DNA of 64,000 nt, taken from Piscicola geometra (taxonomy: Eukaryota; Annelida; Clitellata; Hirudinida; Piscicolidae). Made by a program: the position numbers and the translations under genes. Below the pieces are notes generated by a model that did not search any database, had not been told where the DNA came from, and saw nothing but the letters and a program-made list of their open reading frames with translations. Positions 49,660-60,929 of this stretch are shown here, one piece after another (the stretch's first letter is position 1; each line of letters begins with the position of its first letter). Location of the stretch: the NCBI GenBank assembly GCA_943735955.1, contig OX030959.1:8499606-8563605 (forward strand), given 5' to 3'.

Positions 49660-49930
49660 AAATCAACAGTTGATCTCACTGGGCAGTTAGGAGAATTCTT
49701 CAAAACACCAGTGGGAGTTCGTTAAAGGTGTCTGCTTTCCCCTGTTCTGTTCAACATTTTTTAGATAGAATAATGCAAGAAACTCTCGAGGATCACCTCT
49801 ATTGGTGGCAGGTCAATCTCCAACTTGAGGTTTGCTGACGACATCGATCTGATGGGCGGTCCCAGCAGCAAACTTCAAGACCTCACCAACAAACTTAACG
49901 AAATAGAAACGATAATATATAGCGTTATTG
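49660..49930 (+). pseudogene. RTE-like reverse transcriptase fragment
   Basis: Broken frames give a decayed GVRxxCLLSPVLFNIF block and, after stops, SNLRFADDIDLMGG followed by SKLQDLTNKLNE. FADD is the RT motif C catalytic site. The match is to the RT usually paired with the LGTWNVRT endonuclease found at 44770-45990. The ends are truncated on both sides. Confidence 0.8.
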
Positions 49931-50194
49931 GACGCATAAAAAACGCTTTTTGTCAAATACGTAGTGGAATGGAAAATAAAAAATTAAACTATGAAATAAA
50001 TTATTACAAAGGTCTAACCTTGATATGACTAAGCATCTGATGAATGATGAAGCAATAGTTGTTGATTGAAATGGTCTGATATGTTTAATTGCTTAAAGAT
50101 GATAATTGAGTTATTAAGGGATGTGATTATTGAAGTTTACCTTTGAGTCAAGTGGGATACCTAATGTTTTTAGATGTGTGTTGATTGACAAGGA

Positions 50195-51210
50195 TACACT
50201 TATCCCAAGATAGGTGTATCCTTATCAATGGAAATTGATTGTAAATTATTGAAGGATTTCAGTTGTTGGGAAGTACCGAGCTCGATGATTTCTGTTTTTG
50301 TAGGATTTAATTGCAGATTTTTATGAAGGAACCATGATTCTAGAGATGATATACCTGAAATTAAGTTGCCAATTTCAGGTGATGGATTTTTTGGATTGAC
50401 GGAGTAGAAAAGCTGTGTGTTATCACTGACTGGTGATATGTATGTGGTGAAGAGTAATGGGCCTAAGACAGAGCCTTGGGGAACACCATGTTCTAGGTTG
50501 ACAGTGGAAGAGAAATGATTGCCAATCTTGACAAATTGAGAGCGATTGCCCAGATGGGATTTCAACCAGGATAGAGCAGTGCCATTGATGCTGGAATCAA
50601 GGTTGAGTCTATCAATAATGATTGAGTGGGTGATCGTGTCAAATGCAGCAGAGAGATCAAGGCTGGCCTAGATGGTGCTGTCGAGAATATGTAAGAGGGC
50701 AGTCTCAGTGGAATGATTGGTTCCATATGCATTAGAACCATGGTTCTAAGAACTATTGTAACATGGCCTGCGTCTGTCATGCTTTGAGTAATACAGACCA
50801 TAAAATTTTTTATTGATATAAAATTGAAATTAGCACATAAATGAGATTGTAGTCTTTTAAAAGCAAGCCGTTCTATAATTTTGGTAAGGGTAATGAGGTT
50901 AATTATTGACCTGTAATTAAATGGCAGATCAAGATTAAAATTTGCTTTTTTGAAGAGAGCGGTGATTTGAGCCGTTTCAAAAAAAAGTTGGAAAATTACC
51001 TTCAGAGAGGAATAGATTTTGAAGATAAGAGAATGCTTCTGATAGCACCTCACTACAGTAAATGAGAATTTGGTTTGGCCCTGTCATCAGGCACGATTCA
51101 CTGTCCAAGACAGGGCACGCTACAAGGAAGTCATCGTCGAAATCATCAAAAAAAGAGATGGATGGACAAAGCTGAAATTTGACGTCTTTTCTTAACGCTG
51201 CTAACAACAG
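50195..51210 (-). pseudogene. L2-like LINE reverse transcriptase fragment with nested SINE piece
   Basis: From 51210 down: FSYLQNLFLSEGNFPTFF, FETAQITALFKKANFNLDLP, NYRSIINLITLTKIIERL (RT block 1-2), then a SINE fragment, a scrambled motif A region, SHLGNRSQFVKIGN, LEHGVPQGSVLGPLLFTTYI and QLNPTKTEII. The YADD block is deleted: TTYISPVS runs straight into DNTQLFYS. The element is dead. Its relatives are at 21138-22790 and 60930-63297. Confidence 0.85.
50726..50800 (+). mobile_element. SINE 3' fragment (copy D) nested in L2-like relic
   Basis: TTAGAACCATGGTTCTAAGA and TGTAACATGGCCTGCGTCTG match the 3' third of the SINE copies at 7212 and 23323. The tRNA-like head is absent (5' truncation). 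It interrupts the RT frame of the LINE on the opposite strand. Confidence 0.8.
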
Positions 51211-51239
51211 AACAGAATGTGGGATTATAGCTGCCTCTT

Positions 51240-52350
51240 CTTCTTCATTCCCCCTCCCCCAACAACTAACTCAGTCACGAGCATGGTGATTATTATGAAA
51301 AATAGGTATGAGTGATGGTGATATTGAAGAGTAGAAGTTTTCAGATCATCATTGCTTTATGGATCTTCAAATTGGAGACTGGGAAGTTCCCTCACTGAGA
51401 GCCTTTCCATTCCAATATTTTTTCATAAATTACTTTTTCTCATCGGACCAGGGTTTAAAGATATCTGCTTTAACTTGACTGAAACATGTCTGTAACGAAA
51501 CCGTAACCTGTCTGGAATCTAACTGGAATGTGGGTCGTAAAGAAGAGAAAGTTAAATTGAATGTTTATTTAAACAAATGACTCTTTTGAAGAATATCTAA
51601 GAATGCATGTAATGTTGTCGGATGGGACAGTTTACATCCCAATTCTGCATACATCTTTTCCATCATTTCACAATCTTTATATAAACCCATTCGCCTCAGA
51701 GACAGAAGCATCTTTTCTCACTCTCATAAATCTTAAAAACAGTAAAAAATAGAAAAGTGATATCTTAAAATATATTCTTAAGAATTGATATAACAGTATA
51801 AAATATTTTTCGTTGATATATTTCTTTGTCTTTTTAAGAGAGTATTCATAAATATTTGAAGACATCGTGAAATGTACTTAACGTCGCCATAGTGGCCTGC
51901 TCCAACCACCAGACGTTTTGATGAGGAAGGTCAAATGGAAGTCATGAAATAAAAGTCAAATAAAAGTCTGGAGGAAAAGTCATAAAATGCCATTGAAGCA
52001 TTTTGAACTAAAGCGTAAAGTTTTTTATCAAAGCAAAATATTTTAAATTTTTAGTTAAATTGAATTTTTTTAATCTTTGCAGCATTCAACTCATTTTTTA
52101 TCTTTATGTTCCACCTGTCTATTCATTGTTTGTATAGATTCAGTCCACATGGTTAGTAATGCTTTTGGTGTCTGTAGTCGCATAGAAAAGGATATAGTTG
52201 TGGTAATTCTGCATAAAATATTCGGGAGAGTGTTATTTGAAGTCGTTTGCTGAGTTGGTTTGTTTTTCTAAAAGAAATTTGATGGAATTTTGTGTTTGTT
52301 AATTAGGTTGGACTTTGCACCTTCACCTGTATTAGCAAGAGGGATAAGTT
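51240..52350. other. Stretch without recognised gene
   Basis: AT-rich with chance frames only (51677-51865). It separates the L2-like relic from the 3.5-kb LINE. Confidence 0.35.
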
Positions 52351-52424
52351 GTAGAGGTTAAATATGAATTTTTTTATAACGTAATTGAATACAAAATTGG
52401 GAAAATGAAAAGTATAAGAAAAAA

Positions 52425-53040
52425 ATGGAAAAAGACAAAAAGTGGGAGGGGTTTGAAAAGATCTTCATCCAATGCGAAGGGGAGGAATGTGAGGCATGGC
52501 AGGCACTGAGGGTGAGGAAGGAGAGAGCGAATGATGAAAGAAGTTTTCTTTGTGGAATGTGTATGGTGAAGGTGATCGAAGAGGTGAAGAGAGAAAATGT
52601 GAAGCTGAAAAAGAGAGTGGTAGAGGCGGAAAGCAAGGTGAGAAGTATGGAGCTGGAAGGAAAAGAGTACAAAAAGAATGAAGAAGAATAAAATAAAGTA
52701 TGCAGATATATTGAAAAAATAGAGAAAGGAAGTGAAAAAAGATGTTGAGAGACAAAGAACCCAGGTAGAAGAAGAGCTGAGAGCCAACCTGATCAAAGAG
52801 GTGAAGTCGGAGGTGGTGAGAAGTCAAAAGGAGGAGACAAGAAAGAAGAGAATAATTATTTTCGAGTTGAAGAAAAAGGGAGAAGAGGATGATATCAAGG
52901 TGAAAGAGATAATCAGAGTCATTACTCAGAAGGCAAAAGAACCTGTATTAGTGGAAAGAATGAGAGAGAAGGAAAACATGGAAGGTGGGCGCAAGTCTGT
53001 GAATTCAGGTCAGAGGCAGATAAATAGCGGGTAATGGGAA
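52425..53040 (+). pseudogene. LINE ORF1-like region (zinc-finger-like and coiled coil)
   Basis: Two frames separated by a stop and shift. The first (52425-52691) has a CEGEECEAW..CGMC cysteine pattern and a long charged coiled coil (EEVKRENVKLKKRVVEAES). The second (52732-53034) has RKKRIIIFELKKKGEEDD, DIKVKEIIRVI and PVLVERM, matching the RRM-like core of LINE ORF1 proteins (RxxNIIIxGLPE..), which bind the element's RNA. It lies directly upstream of the endonuclease/RT region at 53190-55800 and is the same element. Inactive. Confidence 0.7.
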
Positions 53041-53189
53041 GGAAAATGCTGCTAAGGAAGGATGAAAGAGACAGAAGAATTTTTTTAGAGTTGGACCTTC
53101 TTTTAGAAGAGAGAGAGGAGGAAAGGAGAAAACAATGGGAGAAAAGGCAGAAGAAGATAGAACAGCTTAAGAGAGCGTTGATTAAAAAA

Positions 53190-55800
53190 AGAGCATTATA
53201 ATTGAAAAATGTGGGTTGCAGAAAAATTGTATAAAAGGACAAATATGGAAAAAAGGGAGACGAAATGGAGGTGGAGGAAAAGAATTAAGTTGCATTAAGG
53301 GAGGTAGAGAGGGGATAGGAGAAATCAAAGTGGTCTTCAAGAATGCAAGGAAACTGAGAAATATAGGGAAACAACGAGAAGCAGTTGAACTCATAACAAA
53401 TAAATGATATAGATATCTGTGGACTATGCGAAACAAACCTAAACGAAGATCAGATGGTGGATAGACAGGGCTTTTTAGAATGGTTTGGTATAGGGAGGAA
53501 AATGGAAGAAGGGAACTGTGGTGGTGTTGGGTTTTTAGGGAAGAAAGACTTGAAATCAGAGGTAGTGAACAAATACCAAGAAAAAGATTTTCTGGTGTTG
53601 AGGATGAACGGAGAAACAGGTCTAGTGGTGTGTGTGGTGTATCAGAGATGCGAGGGAGTGGATAAGGTTGCAAATAAAAAAAGAATTTCATGCATAGCTA
53701 GGGTGGCAAGGGAAGCAATAAAGACAGGAGATAGACTCGTGGTAGGAAGGGATTTCAACGGACATCTTATAGAATTGGATGAGGTAGATAACACAAACGG
53801 TTTGATGGTTAAGAAAATGATCGAGGAAGAAGAGCTGAGCATCTTGAATTGTGAGTGGCCAGGGATGAACATTCCCACTTGGAAATGTGGCAAGAAAGAG
53901 TTTGGGTTAGACTTGGTACTAACAAACGATAAAGGAAAGGAAGAAGTGGTAGAAGAGTGGGTTGGTGAGTTTGGGAATGTAGTGGAAAGTGATCACTGTA
54001 TGGTGGCGATAAAGATGAAGTGGCACAAAAACAAAAATAAAGAAGGAAATACATGGGAAGAGGGAATGAAAGAAAGAGAAATATGTTCAGAGATTTGAAT
54101 AAGTTTATAGAGAAAGAAAAAAATTAATGGAGGTAGAGGATCTGGTGGATGAAGAGGGTGGTGTGTGGAAAAGAAAAGAGGAGGTGGGAGAGTGCATACT
54201 CAATACATGAGGAAAGTTTCTAAATACGGAGGAAGAAGCCACGATGAACATCAAAAAAGAAAGTATCCAAATGGAGGATGAAGGAAGCATCATTAAGAAT
54301 GAATTTGAACGGGCACTGAAAAAACTTAAAGAAAAGCAGCAGATGAAGTGGGGAGTTGTTGAAGTCGTTGAAACCTGGAGGAAAAGAAGAGGTGAGAAAT
54401 TTTTTAAATAAAATCTTAGAAGGAGGTGAGGTACCGAAAAGTTGGAGGTATAGTCGGATTGTCCTAATTCATAAAGGAGGTGAGAGACGGAAAATTAAGA
54501 ATTATCGACCGGTAGCAATTAGCAGCATTTCATGTAAGCTAATGATGATTATTTTGGGAGAACTAGTGGAGAGATGGGCAGAAAATAATTGTATAATTCA
54601 TGAAACACAGAGAGGGTTTAGAAGATGGAAGCGTTCAAATGATAACCTTTTTATGTTAAGGCGAGTTGGTGAAATTGCAAAAGCAAGAGGGGAAAGACTA
54701 TTGGTAGAGAAGTGTATGAAAAGAACAGTGAGGTTTGTGTTGGGGGGCTTGGAGACAGAATGGGTTACGTGCACAAGTGGAGTTAGACAGGGTTGTCCTT
54801 TATCTCCAATCCTCTTCAATTTATACACTAGGGATGTGGCAGCGGTCCTGGATAACCATCGAGCTGGAGTAGTGATGAAAGTACATAATCAAATGGGTAG
54901 GGAGGATAGTAGGAAAGAGTGGAGGTTTTGAAAAATGCTTTATGCTGACAACATCCTAATGACGGCGGGAAATGAAGATAATATGAAGATAGTGTTAGAG
55001 GATATACTGAAGGTGTTAGAGGAATATGGAATGAAACTGAATGAGGAGAAATCTAAAGTTGTGGAACTGGTTGGTTACACAGGAATGGAAGGATGTCAAG
55101 AATGGGTAATTAGAGGTAGGACTATACAAAAAAGTGATGAGGTAATTTATTTAGAATTAAATCTGAAAAGGGTAAAAAAAGAGGGGGGATTTATCAATTT
55201 AGTGAAATTATGAAAAACGATCGAAGCCTAACCGGCATGTTAAAATATGGAGCAAAAAGATAGGGGAGTCGTTTTATTGTGGGCAGGGAGGCATGGAAAA
55301 GCTTGATTTTAGGAAAGTTAATGTATGGTGTTGCAGCAGTTGGTTGGTCAGCTAAGGAGAAAAAGAAGTTAGAGATTTTGCAGACTAAATTTGGGAGATA
55401 GATATGGGGGGTAGAGACTAGTGTTAGGAATGTTTTAGTACATGGTCAAACAGCCTGGAGTACATTCTGGGTAAGAGAGGCTAAGGTTATGACAGACTTT
55501 GTCTTCAGGACATTAGAGGGGAAAGATATTGTAGGAAGAGTAGGTAGAGCATGTGTAGAAGAGATAGGTAATAAATCTAAATGGTGGAGAGATGTAGCCA
55601 ACTAAAGAAAAAAATTGGGTGTGGAGGTTATGAGCCGAATGGTACGTGGAAGGAAAGATGCACGAGCAGGAGTGTTTATGATGGGCGTTTCAGAAAGAGA
55701 GGTCAGAGGGATGGGGGAAGGGAACTAGTGAAGAGGATTCAACAAAAGGGAGGCAGGAATGGGGGAATAAGATACAGGAAAGTGAAAGACTGAAAAGATA
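53190..55800 (+). pseudogene. LINE ORF2 relic: endonuclease plus reverse transcriptase with lost catalytic motifs
   Basis: An N-terminal EEP endonuclease (53320-54098) reads VVFKNARKLRN, then after a frameshift at about 53405 DIDICGLCETNLNEDQ, LVVGRDFNGHLIELDE and VESDHCMVAIKMKW. The RT region follows: LKPGGKEEVRNFLNKILEGG, PKSWRYSRIVLIHKGG, IKNYRPVAISSISCKLMMII, TQRGFRRWKRSNDNLFMLRR, GVRQGCPLSPILFNLYT and LYADNILMTAG. The motif A segment (xxDxxKAxDxV) is missing between GERLLV (~54710) and EKCMKRTV, and YADD reads YADN. Stops occur at 54929, 55211, 55261 and 55399. The 3' end GAGCGCTATAGAAATCTATT leads straight into the (TGAT)n tract. Clade uncertain. Confidence 0.88.
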
Positions 55801-55906
55801 CCGTGAAGAGAAGTCAGAAAGCAGGAAGTTGGAAAAATATGTAGAAGGTTCAGATGGTGCGAAAGTTAGGATGATAAATTTGAAGAAAGAGCGCTATAGA
55901 AATCTA

Positions 55907-56380
<474 letters not shown>

Positions 56381-56384
56381 ATTT

Positions 56385-56800
56385 ATCTAATTTTATTTTA
56401 AGCTTATCTTTATTTTCAGCTTTTAATGTTGGCAACTTAATTACTTTAAGTCTATCGTTGTAAGTCTTGTCTTTTAGATAAAGTAGCATTTTTGTAGCTC
56501 TTCTTTGTACATTTTCTATGCAATCAATTTGATTTTTCAATGAGGGGCTCTATACACTGCTAAGGTATTCTAGATGAGGCCTAACTATACCTTTAAATAA
56601 TAATCTAAATGTTTTTGTGTCAATAAATTTAAACGTTCTTCTTATTAGTCCTAATATTTGGTTAGCTTCATTCACTTGTTTTAGTATGTGAATATCGAAT
56701 TTTAAACTCTTGTCTATAATTACACCAAGGTCTTTTTCATACTCTATACTTTCTAAAACTACCTGACTTCCTTCAAATAAAATACAATTCAAAAAGGTAA
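56385..56800 (-). pseudogene. Jockey/CR1-like RT C-terminal fragment
   Basis: From 56792 down: EYEKDLGVIIDKSLKFDIHI, NQILGLIRRTFKFIDTKTFR, LLFKGIVRPHLEYLSSV, a stop, then NQIDCIENVQRRATKMLLYL and LKVIKLPTLKAENK. This is the post-RT thumb/C-terminal block typical of jockey/CR1-like elements (EKDLGV, VRPxLEY, IExVQRRATK, RLxxLxLPTL). It is truncated by the (TGAT)n tract. Confidence 0.85.
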
Positions 56801-56879
56801 TTAAATTATATAATAAAACATATCATTTTTTTGATAAAAATGATTCTCAAATTGATTTTTCCAGCTTTTTTACCGTTTC

Positions 56880-57480
56880 TTTTCTGTTTGATTTTAATCT
56901 CTTTTCTGCACAAATATTACTTTGTACTTGGATTGCTGTATTTTCTCAATTCCACTGTTTCTTAAAAATTATATGTGCTTTTTTGTATTTTTTTAAACCG
57001 TCTATTCAGCTTGTGGAGTCGATCATTTAGATAAAACTAGCAAAGCATTCACTACTAAAAAACGAAAATTGCGTTAGACAAAATATTATCTCCCCTGTGA
57101 TAGACGTTTCAATATTCAATTCCTTCATCCTCTGGCTTGAAGTTACGGGTAAAAAACAGTGAAAAAAGGCTGATTTCGACCATTTTAAAAGCAAAGTTAT
57201 GTGGACAAAAAGATGATAAAGGCAATATAAAAATTATTCATAATCACCCAGTACTTTCTAGCTCATCAGCCAAGACAAGTAGTCGTTTGTGGTGCAGAAA
57301 AGGCATTCAAAACAAAATTGTCTAGCGTTGTTAAAAATTTCTATTATGTATTAATTTTGCTAACTATGACTAAATAAACTGCTAATTTTGTGCTTCTAAA
57401 ATATCTTAATAAGCTATTCAATTTGTATTATTCATTTCATGGGTCGTTTCGACCCATACGGTCGTGAACGTTAATAAATT
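56880..57480. other. Stretch with a strong short hairpin (57439-57457), possible piggyBac end
   Basis: ATGGGTCG TTT CGACCCAT forms an 8-bp stem with a 3-nt loop. Similar GGGTCGxxxCGACCC hairpins occur inside piggyBac-like element ends, to my recollection. The 62-codon frame at 57137-57325 just upstream is basic with an SSRLWCRKGIQNK end and could be a transposase C-terminus, but no motif confirms it. Confidence 0.3.
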
Positions 57481-59109
57481 TTTTAGAATGCTGTAAAACC
57501 GAAACTATAAATGATATTGCACATCTTAAGAATGTGTTGGATTTTTAATATTGAATTAAACAAAGTCGTGAAATGACAATAAAGTAACTTCACCATTAAA
57601 AACACAGTGAGCGATTGAATAATGGTATGGGTCAAATCATTCGATTAACGCGATTGAAATTTTATTAAACGGTTAAAATAATTACATTCATCACAGATAT
57701 TCAAGTTTTTTATTTATTTATCACGTTCAATTGTCTATTACGCTTCTAGATATTGTAAAATCATAATTTTCAAATTTTTGAAAAAGCACAATTTTGCCAA
57801 AAAAGTGTGATAACTGTGGGCGCATTATTTAATTCTTCTTATATCTTAAATATTGGATGCATCCATCGGATTAATAGGTTTAAAAAATAAACAACAACAT
57901 TTGAGAAAATTTCGGATGTAAACAAGAACATTCTTTTAAACTTTCTAACAGCGATAGCTGTAAAAGAAATTTAGGATCAAAACTATAGCTGTGTTTTAAT
58001 CTAAGTTAACTTTCGATTAACACGTTAATCAACTAACGCATGTTAAAAATGTTAACGTTGTTAAATATTTTAACAAATTTTTAAAAAGTTACCGCATTTA
58101 AAAATTTTAATGCATTAAAATTTATCAGAAGTAAACTGTTTTTGCTGTGTTGGCTTAATTTCAGCATGTGAAAACAAACATTCATTCAATTTACTGTCAA
58201 AAAAACAAATAAGAAAAAGTGAATTTCATCAAAAAACTTTTCATTCTTTGAAATTTGCAACAGAACTTTTCGGCGGTGAATATTACGTAACATGTTCAAT
58301 AGTGTTACTCGCAATTTGTCACTTTATACAAAAATAGATGATTCAGCTTATGTCATTTCTTTCACACACAAAATTTATTTCCAAACTAGAACAGAAAAGT
58401 TCAATCAGAATATCCAATAGTTAAGAATTGCCACATCATTAGACCAGATTTAAAAAATTGAAATGTCTTTAAACAATTGAAAGAGTTGAAAAAACTATTA
58501 GATGATAGGAAACCTTCTAAAATTATATAGCTTCCTCGAACAAGAGACTATAGTCGTATACGAGCTTATGTAAATTCAGAATGAAAAGTCAATACTTCAA
58601 CGTTTTTGAACAAAATCTGGCGTAGGCTTTGAAAGTTGTCTCTTTGTTTTGTTACAAAAACACCAAGAAGCTCATCTGCCTCTTACGAAACTGGCACGAG
58701 TACAGTTCCATGTGAACATATATTCAGCTTGTCAGGACACATAGTTAGCAAGTTTCAGAACTCTATCGGAAATAGGCTTAGAAAGTTCTTCTCTTGTTTT
58801 GAAGTAATAATATGAAGGAGCAATGCTCCTTAGGAGCATATTGCGAAACTGGCAAATAAGTAAAACTTCTATTGTAAGTTTTTGCTCACATTGCTTGGTT
58901 GAAAATATTTGTTTCCTCCTAAGAGGGGTTTCATTTGTTCAAAGGTTTAAAAAAAGTAAAAATCCATACTGCGTTCACAATTTTCACTGCAACTTTATTA
59001 AATCTAAATAAAACAAGACAAGAAAAAATTATTCATTCTTTTATAAAACGATGTCTATTTTTATTTGTTTTTCTTTTGGGCATTAAGAATTTTAACAAAA
59101 TCTTTCACT

Positions 59110-59420
59110 TGAAAAAACTTTGAGTGAGTTCTGAATCTTACTCCATCGAACTATATTTCCACAATCTGTTTGTCCTATTCCATGATTTTCTGTGGGACAT
59201 CCTTTCTGGTTCTTCTTCACTCACTTATTCATTATCTTCTTCTGAAGCTTCATTCGTTTCAGTTAGAATTCCCTTGTCACAAGATACATATTCAATAAGT
59301 GTGTAATTCTTTGGCAATAGAACACCAACCAAACGTTCATCAACATGCTCATCAGATGTTATATTTTCATTTGAATTGTCACTTTTAAACAAAACTTTAA
59401 ACTGCTGCTAATAAATTGGT
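59110..59420 (-). pseudogene. pogo/Tigger-like fragment, inverted copy of 41825-42135
   Basis: The - strand reads ITSDEHVDERLVGVLLPKNY then TLIEYVSCDKGIL, an acidic run (EASEEDNE), and SEEEPE, paralleling DKHMVGVL, SFSCVKEVPTEKNETSE and SEEEPEN in the other copy. The shared order identifies a common ancestor. Confidence 0.5.
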
Positions 59421-59443
59421 TTTTTAACCTTTCTTCGCTCTAT

Positions 59444-59640
59444 GACGAGCGGGTTGGCTTAGATGGTAAGTCGTTGGACCTGCAACTTAAAGATCGCCAG
59501 TTAGAGTCCCTGTTGAGCCAGCCATGAGCTATAACATACCAAGTGTTTGTGATGTGGTGTTTCACGACCTATGTCGTGTGAGTGGCGCCTCAGTTGCTTG
59601 CCTTGGCGCATTATAAATAGGCATTATTATTATTTAATAA
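59444..59640 (+). mobile_element. tRNA-derived SINE, copy E, with LINE-type 3' tail
   Basis: The head (GAGCGGGTTGGCTTAGATGG, then GATCGCCAGTTAGAGTCCC) resembles the other SINEs, but the 3' end differs: TCAGTTGCTTGCCTTGGCGC followed by ATTATAAATAGG and an ATT tail. This matches the 3' end of the L2-like LINE at 63125-63180 (TCAGTTGCGTGCCCTGGCGC, TATACAAAAACG, ATT tail). It is nested in hAT copy C. Confidence 0.88.
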
Positions 59641-59926
59641 TTTAAAAAATATAAAGACGCATTAAAAAATGAATTTAGAACAAACGTCAACATTTTTTAT
59701 CAAACTTCAAAATTTCTATTAAATTTGTGAAGAAAAAAATTAAAATACTATTATGTACTAATATCAAATAATCTTGAAAAAATTGCGTTAAAACACGCTT
59801 AAATTTCGATTAAAATTTTTAATCGTGGAACAGTTCTAACAAAATGTGTGATGTCTGAAACTAAACGTAGAGAAATTACATGGACTATAAAAGATATCGA
59901 AGCAACACTGACTCAGTAAAAACAGC

Positions 59927-59932
59927 TTTATT
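59927..59932 (-). terminator. Candidate polyadenylation signal of the - strand membrane gene
   Basis: AATAAA on the - strand about 370 bp after the stop codon at 60302-60304. Sequence between (60160-60300) is a plausible 3' UTR rich in CACTCCA units. Limited weight in AT-rich DNA. Confidence 0.35.
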
Positions 59933-60301
59933 TAAAAAAAACATCAACTAGGATCCTCATAAAACTTGGTTAAAACATATGTATATAAAATTGAGTCAAT
60001 AAAATATTTGTTCTATTGTAACGACTCTTTGCTGGTTTTAAAATATATTTAAATTATCGTTGAATAAAGCGTTGGTAAAACAGTTATAAAGCACATGTAA
60101 AAGGATTTGAAATACTGATTGTTAACATTGTTAAGCTCACTCAGGATCGGTATATCTTAGCCACGCCATGAAGCACTCAAACCAATCATGCCAGTCCACT
60201 CAAAACACTCCAACACACTTCTTCACTATACTTCATTCACTCCACTCCACTCCGATTATACCACTCAATTTGCACCACACCACTGCACTAACAACAACTC
60301 A

Positions 60302-60465
60302 CTAGCAAACACGCACGTTAGATCTCCTTATTTGCACTATGGTCAGTAAGCCTGCCAATAGACACAATGCTGTGGCAACAACACTGATGATGTAAGAGTA
60401 CGACAGACGCTGGTCACTTGGAGTCTTCACGCCAAAGAGGATCTGACCAGCCAGAAGGAGACCCA
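60302..60465 (-). CDS. Multi-pass membrane protein, last exon (putative fourth TM, claudin/PMP22-like)
   Basis: The acceptor TACTATTCAG precedes an exon reading (V)GLLLAGQILFGV, KTPSDQRLS, then YSYIISVVATALCLLAGLL, TIVQIRRSNVRVC and TAG. This gives the end of one hydrophobic helix, a very short loop, a second ~22-residue helix and a short basic cytoplasmic tail. TM-short loop-TM-tail at the C-terminus fits TM3-TM4 of a small tetraspan of the claudin/PMP22 superfamily, but this is inferred from topology only. GC content and codon use exceed the flanks, supporting real coding sequence. Confidence 0.72.
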
Positions 60466-60595
60466 CTGAATAGTAAGAGAAATGAACTGTTTAACAAATA
60501 ATTACTTTATTTATTAAGTATGATTTTAATTAAATAATATTTAAAGAATGACTAATTCTTGTTTGAAATTTTTCAGTGAATGAAGAACAGCCAAC

Positions 60596-60647
60596 CCGTC
60601 AGAAAAGCGACGAAGACAAGAGACGAGATGGTCATATTCTTTGAGGC
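60596..60647 (-). CDS. Multi-pass membrane protein, penultimate exon (putative third TM)
   Basis: A 52-nt exon after acceptor CAACCTTTCAG reads ASKNMTISSLVFVAFLT and ends in an ACGG/GTTGGC donor. Joined to 60465 across a 130-bp intron (ACG G + TG) it gives TVGLLLAG, completing one continuous helix. The donor is weak but it is the only nearby one keeping frame. Further upstream exons were not found before the L2-like LINE at 60930 and may lie beyond the window. Confidence 0.6.
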
Positions 60648-60780
60648 CTGAAAGGTTGTACACCAAGGAAGAAACAAATATTCATTAGTCAAAAGTACAA
60701 ATGAAAAATAATCTTTGATTTTGAATATATCTCCGTAGACGATTCAATCAAGATTGATGGTTGCTGTAACTAAGAACTTA

Positions 60781-60845
60781 TAGGGAGAGGTTGCTCAAGA
60801 TGAAGTGGTTCCTAAGATGGAACGAGCTTATTTACAGCTATGCAA
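60781..60845 (+). mobile_element. Family X-like terminal fragment
   Basis: GGGAGAGGTTGCTCAAGATG followed by CCTAAGATGGAACGAGC resembles the GGGGGAGGCTGCACAAGATGG terminus. Related CCTAAGATGGAACGT sequence appears at 63390-63410, so copies may bracket the LINE between. Confidence 0.45.
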
Positions 60846-60929
60846 TACATCCAACGTTATTTTTCGATCATCATCTCATTTCATTAACGCTATCCTTGAT
60901 AAAGCCAACACCAATTAGCACCACAATCA

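Larger units (their letters stand above)
57983..59855 (+). pseudogene. hAT element relic, copy C, with both ends
   Basis: The left end TATAGCTGTGTTTTAATC plus GTTAAC/GATTAA repeats matches copies at 11953 and 40568. The right end (59805-59855), inverse TAGAACTGTTCCACGATTA, is a related terminus. Decayed coding traces (GTTAAGAATTGCCACATCAT) lie near 58419. A pogo-like fragment (59110-59420, reversed) and a SINE (59444-59640) are nested inside. No matching 8-bp duplication was found. Confidence 0.7.

Noticed and set aside
52358..54293. Ser/Leu/Phe-rich - strand frames opposite the LINE
   Set aside because: Antisense shadows of the purine-rich LINE coding strand.
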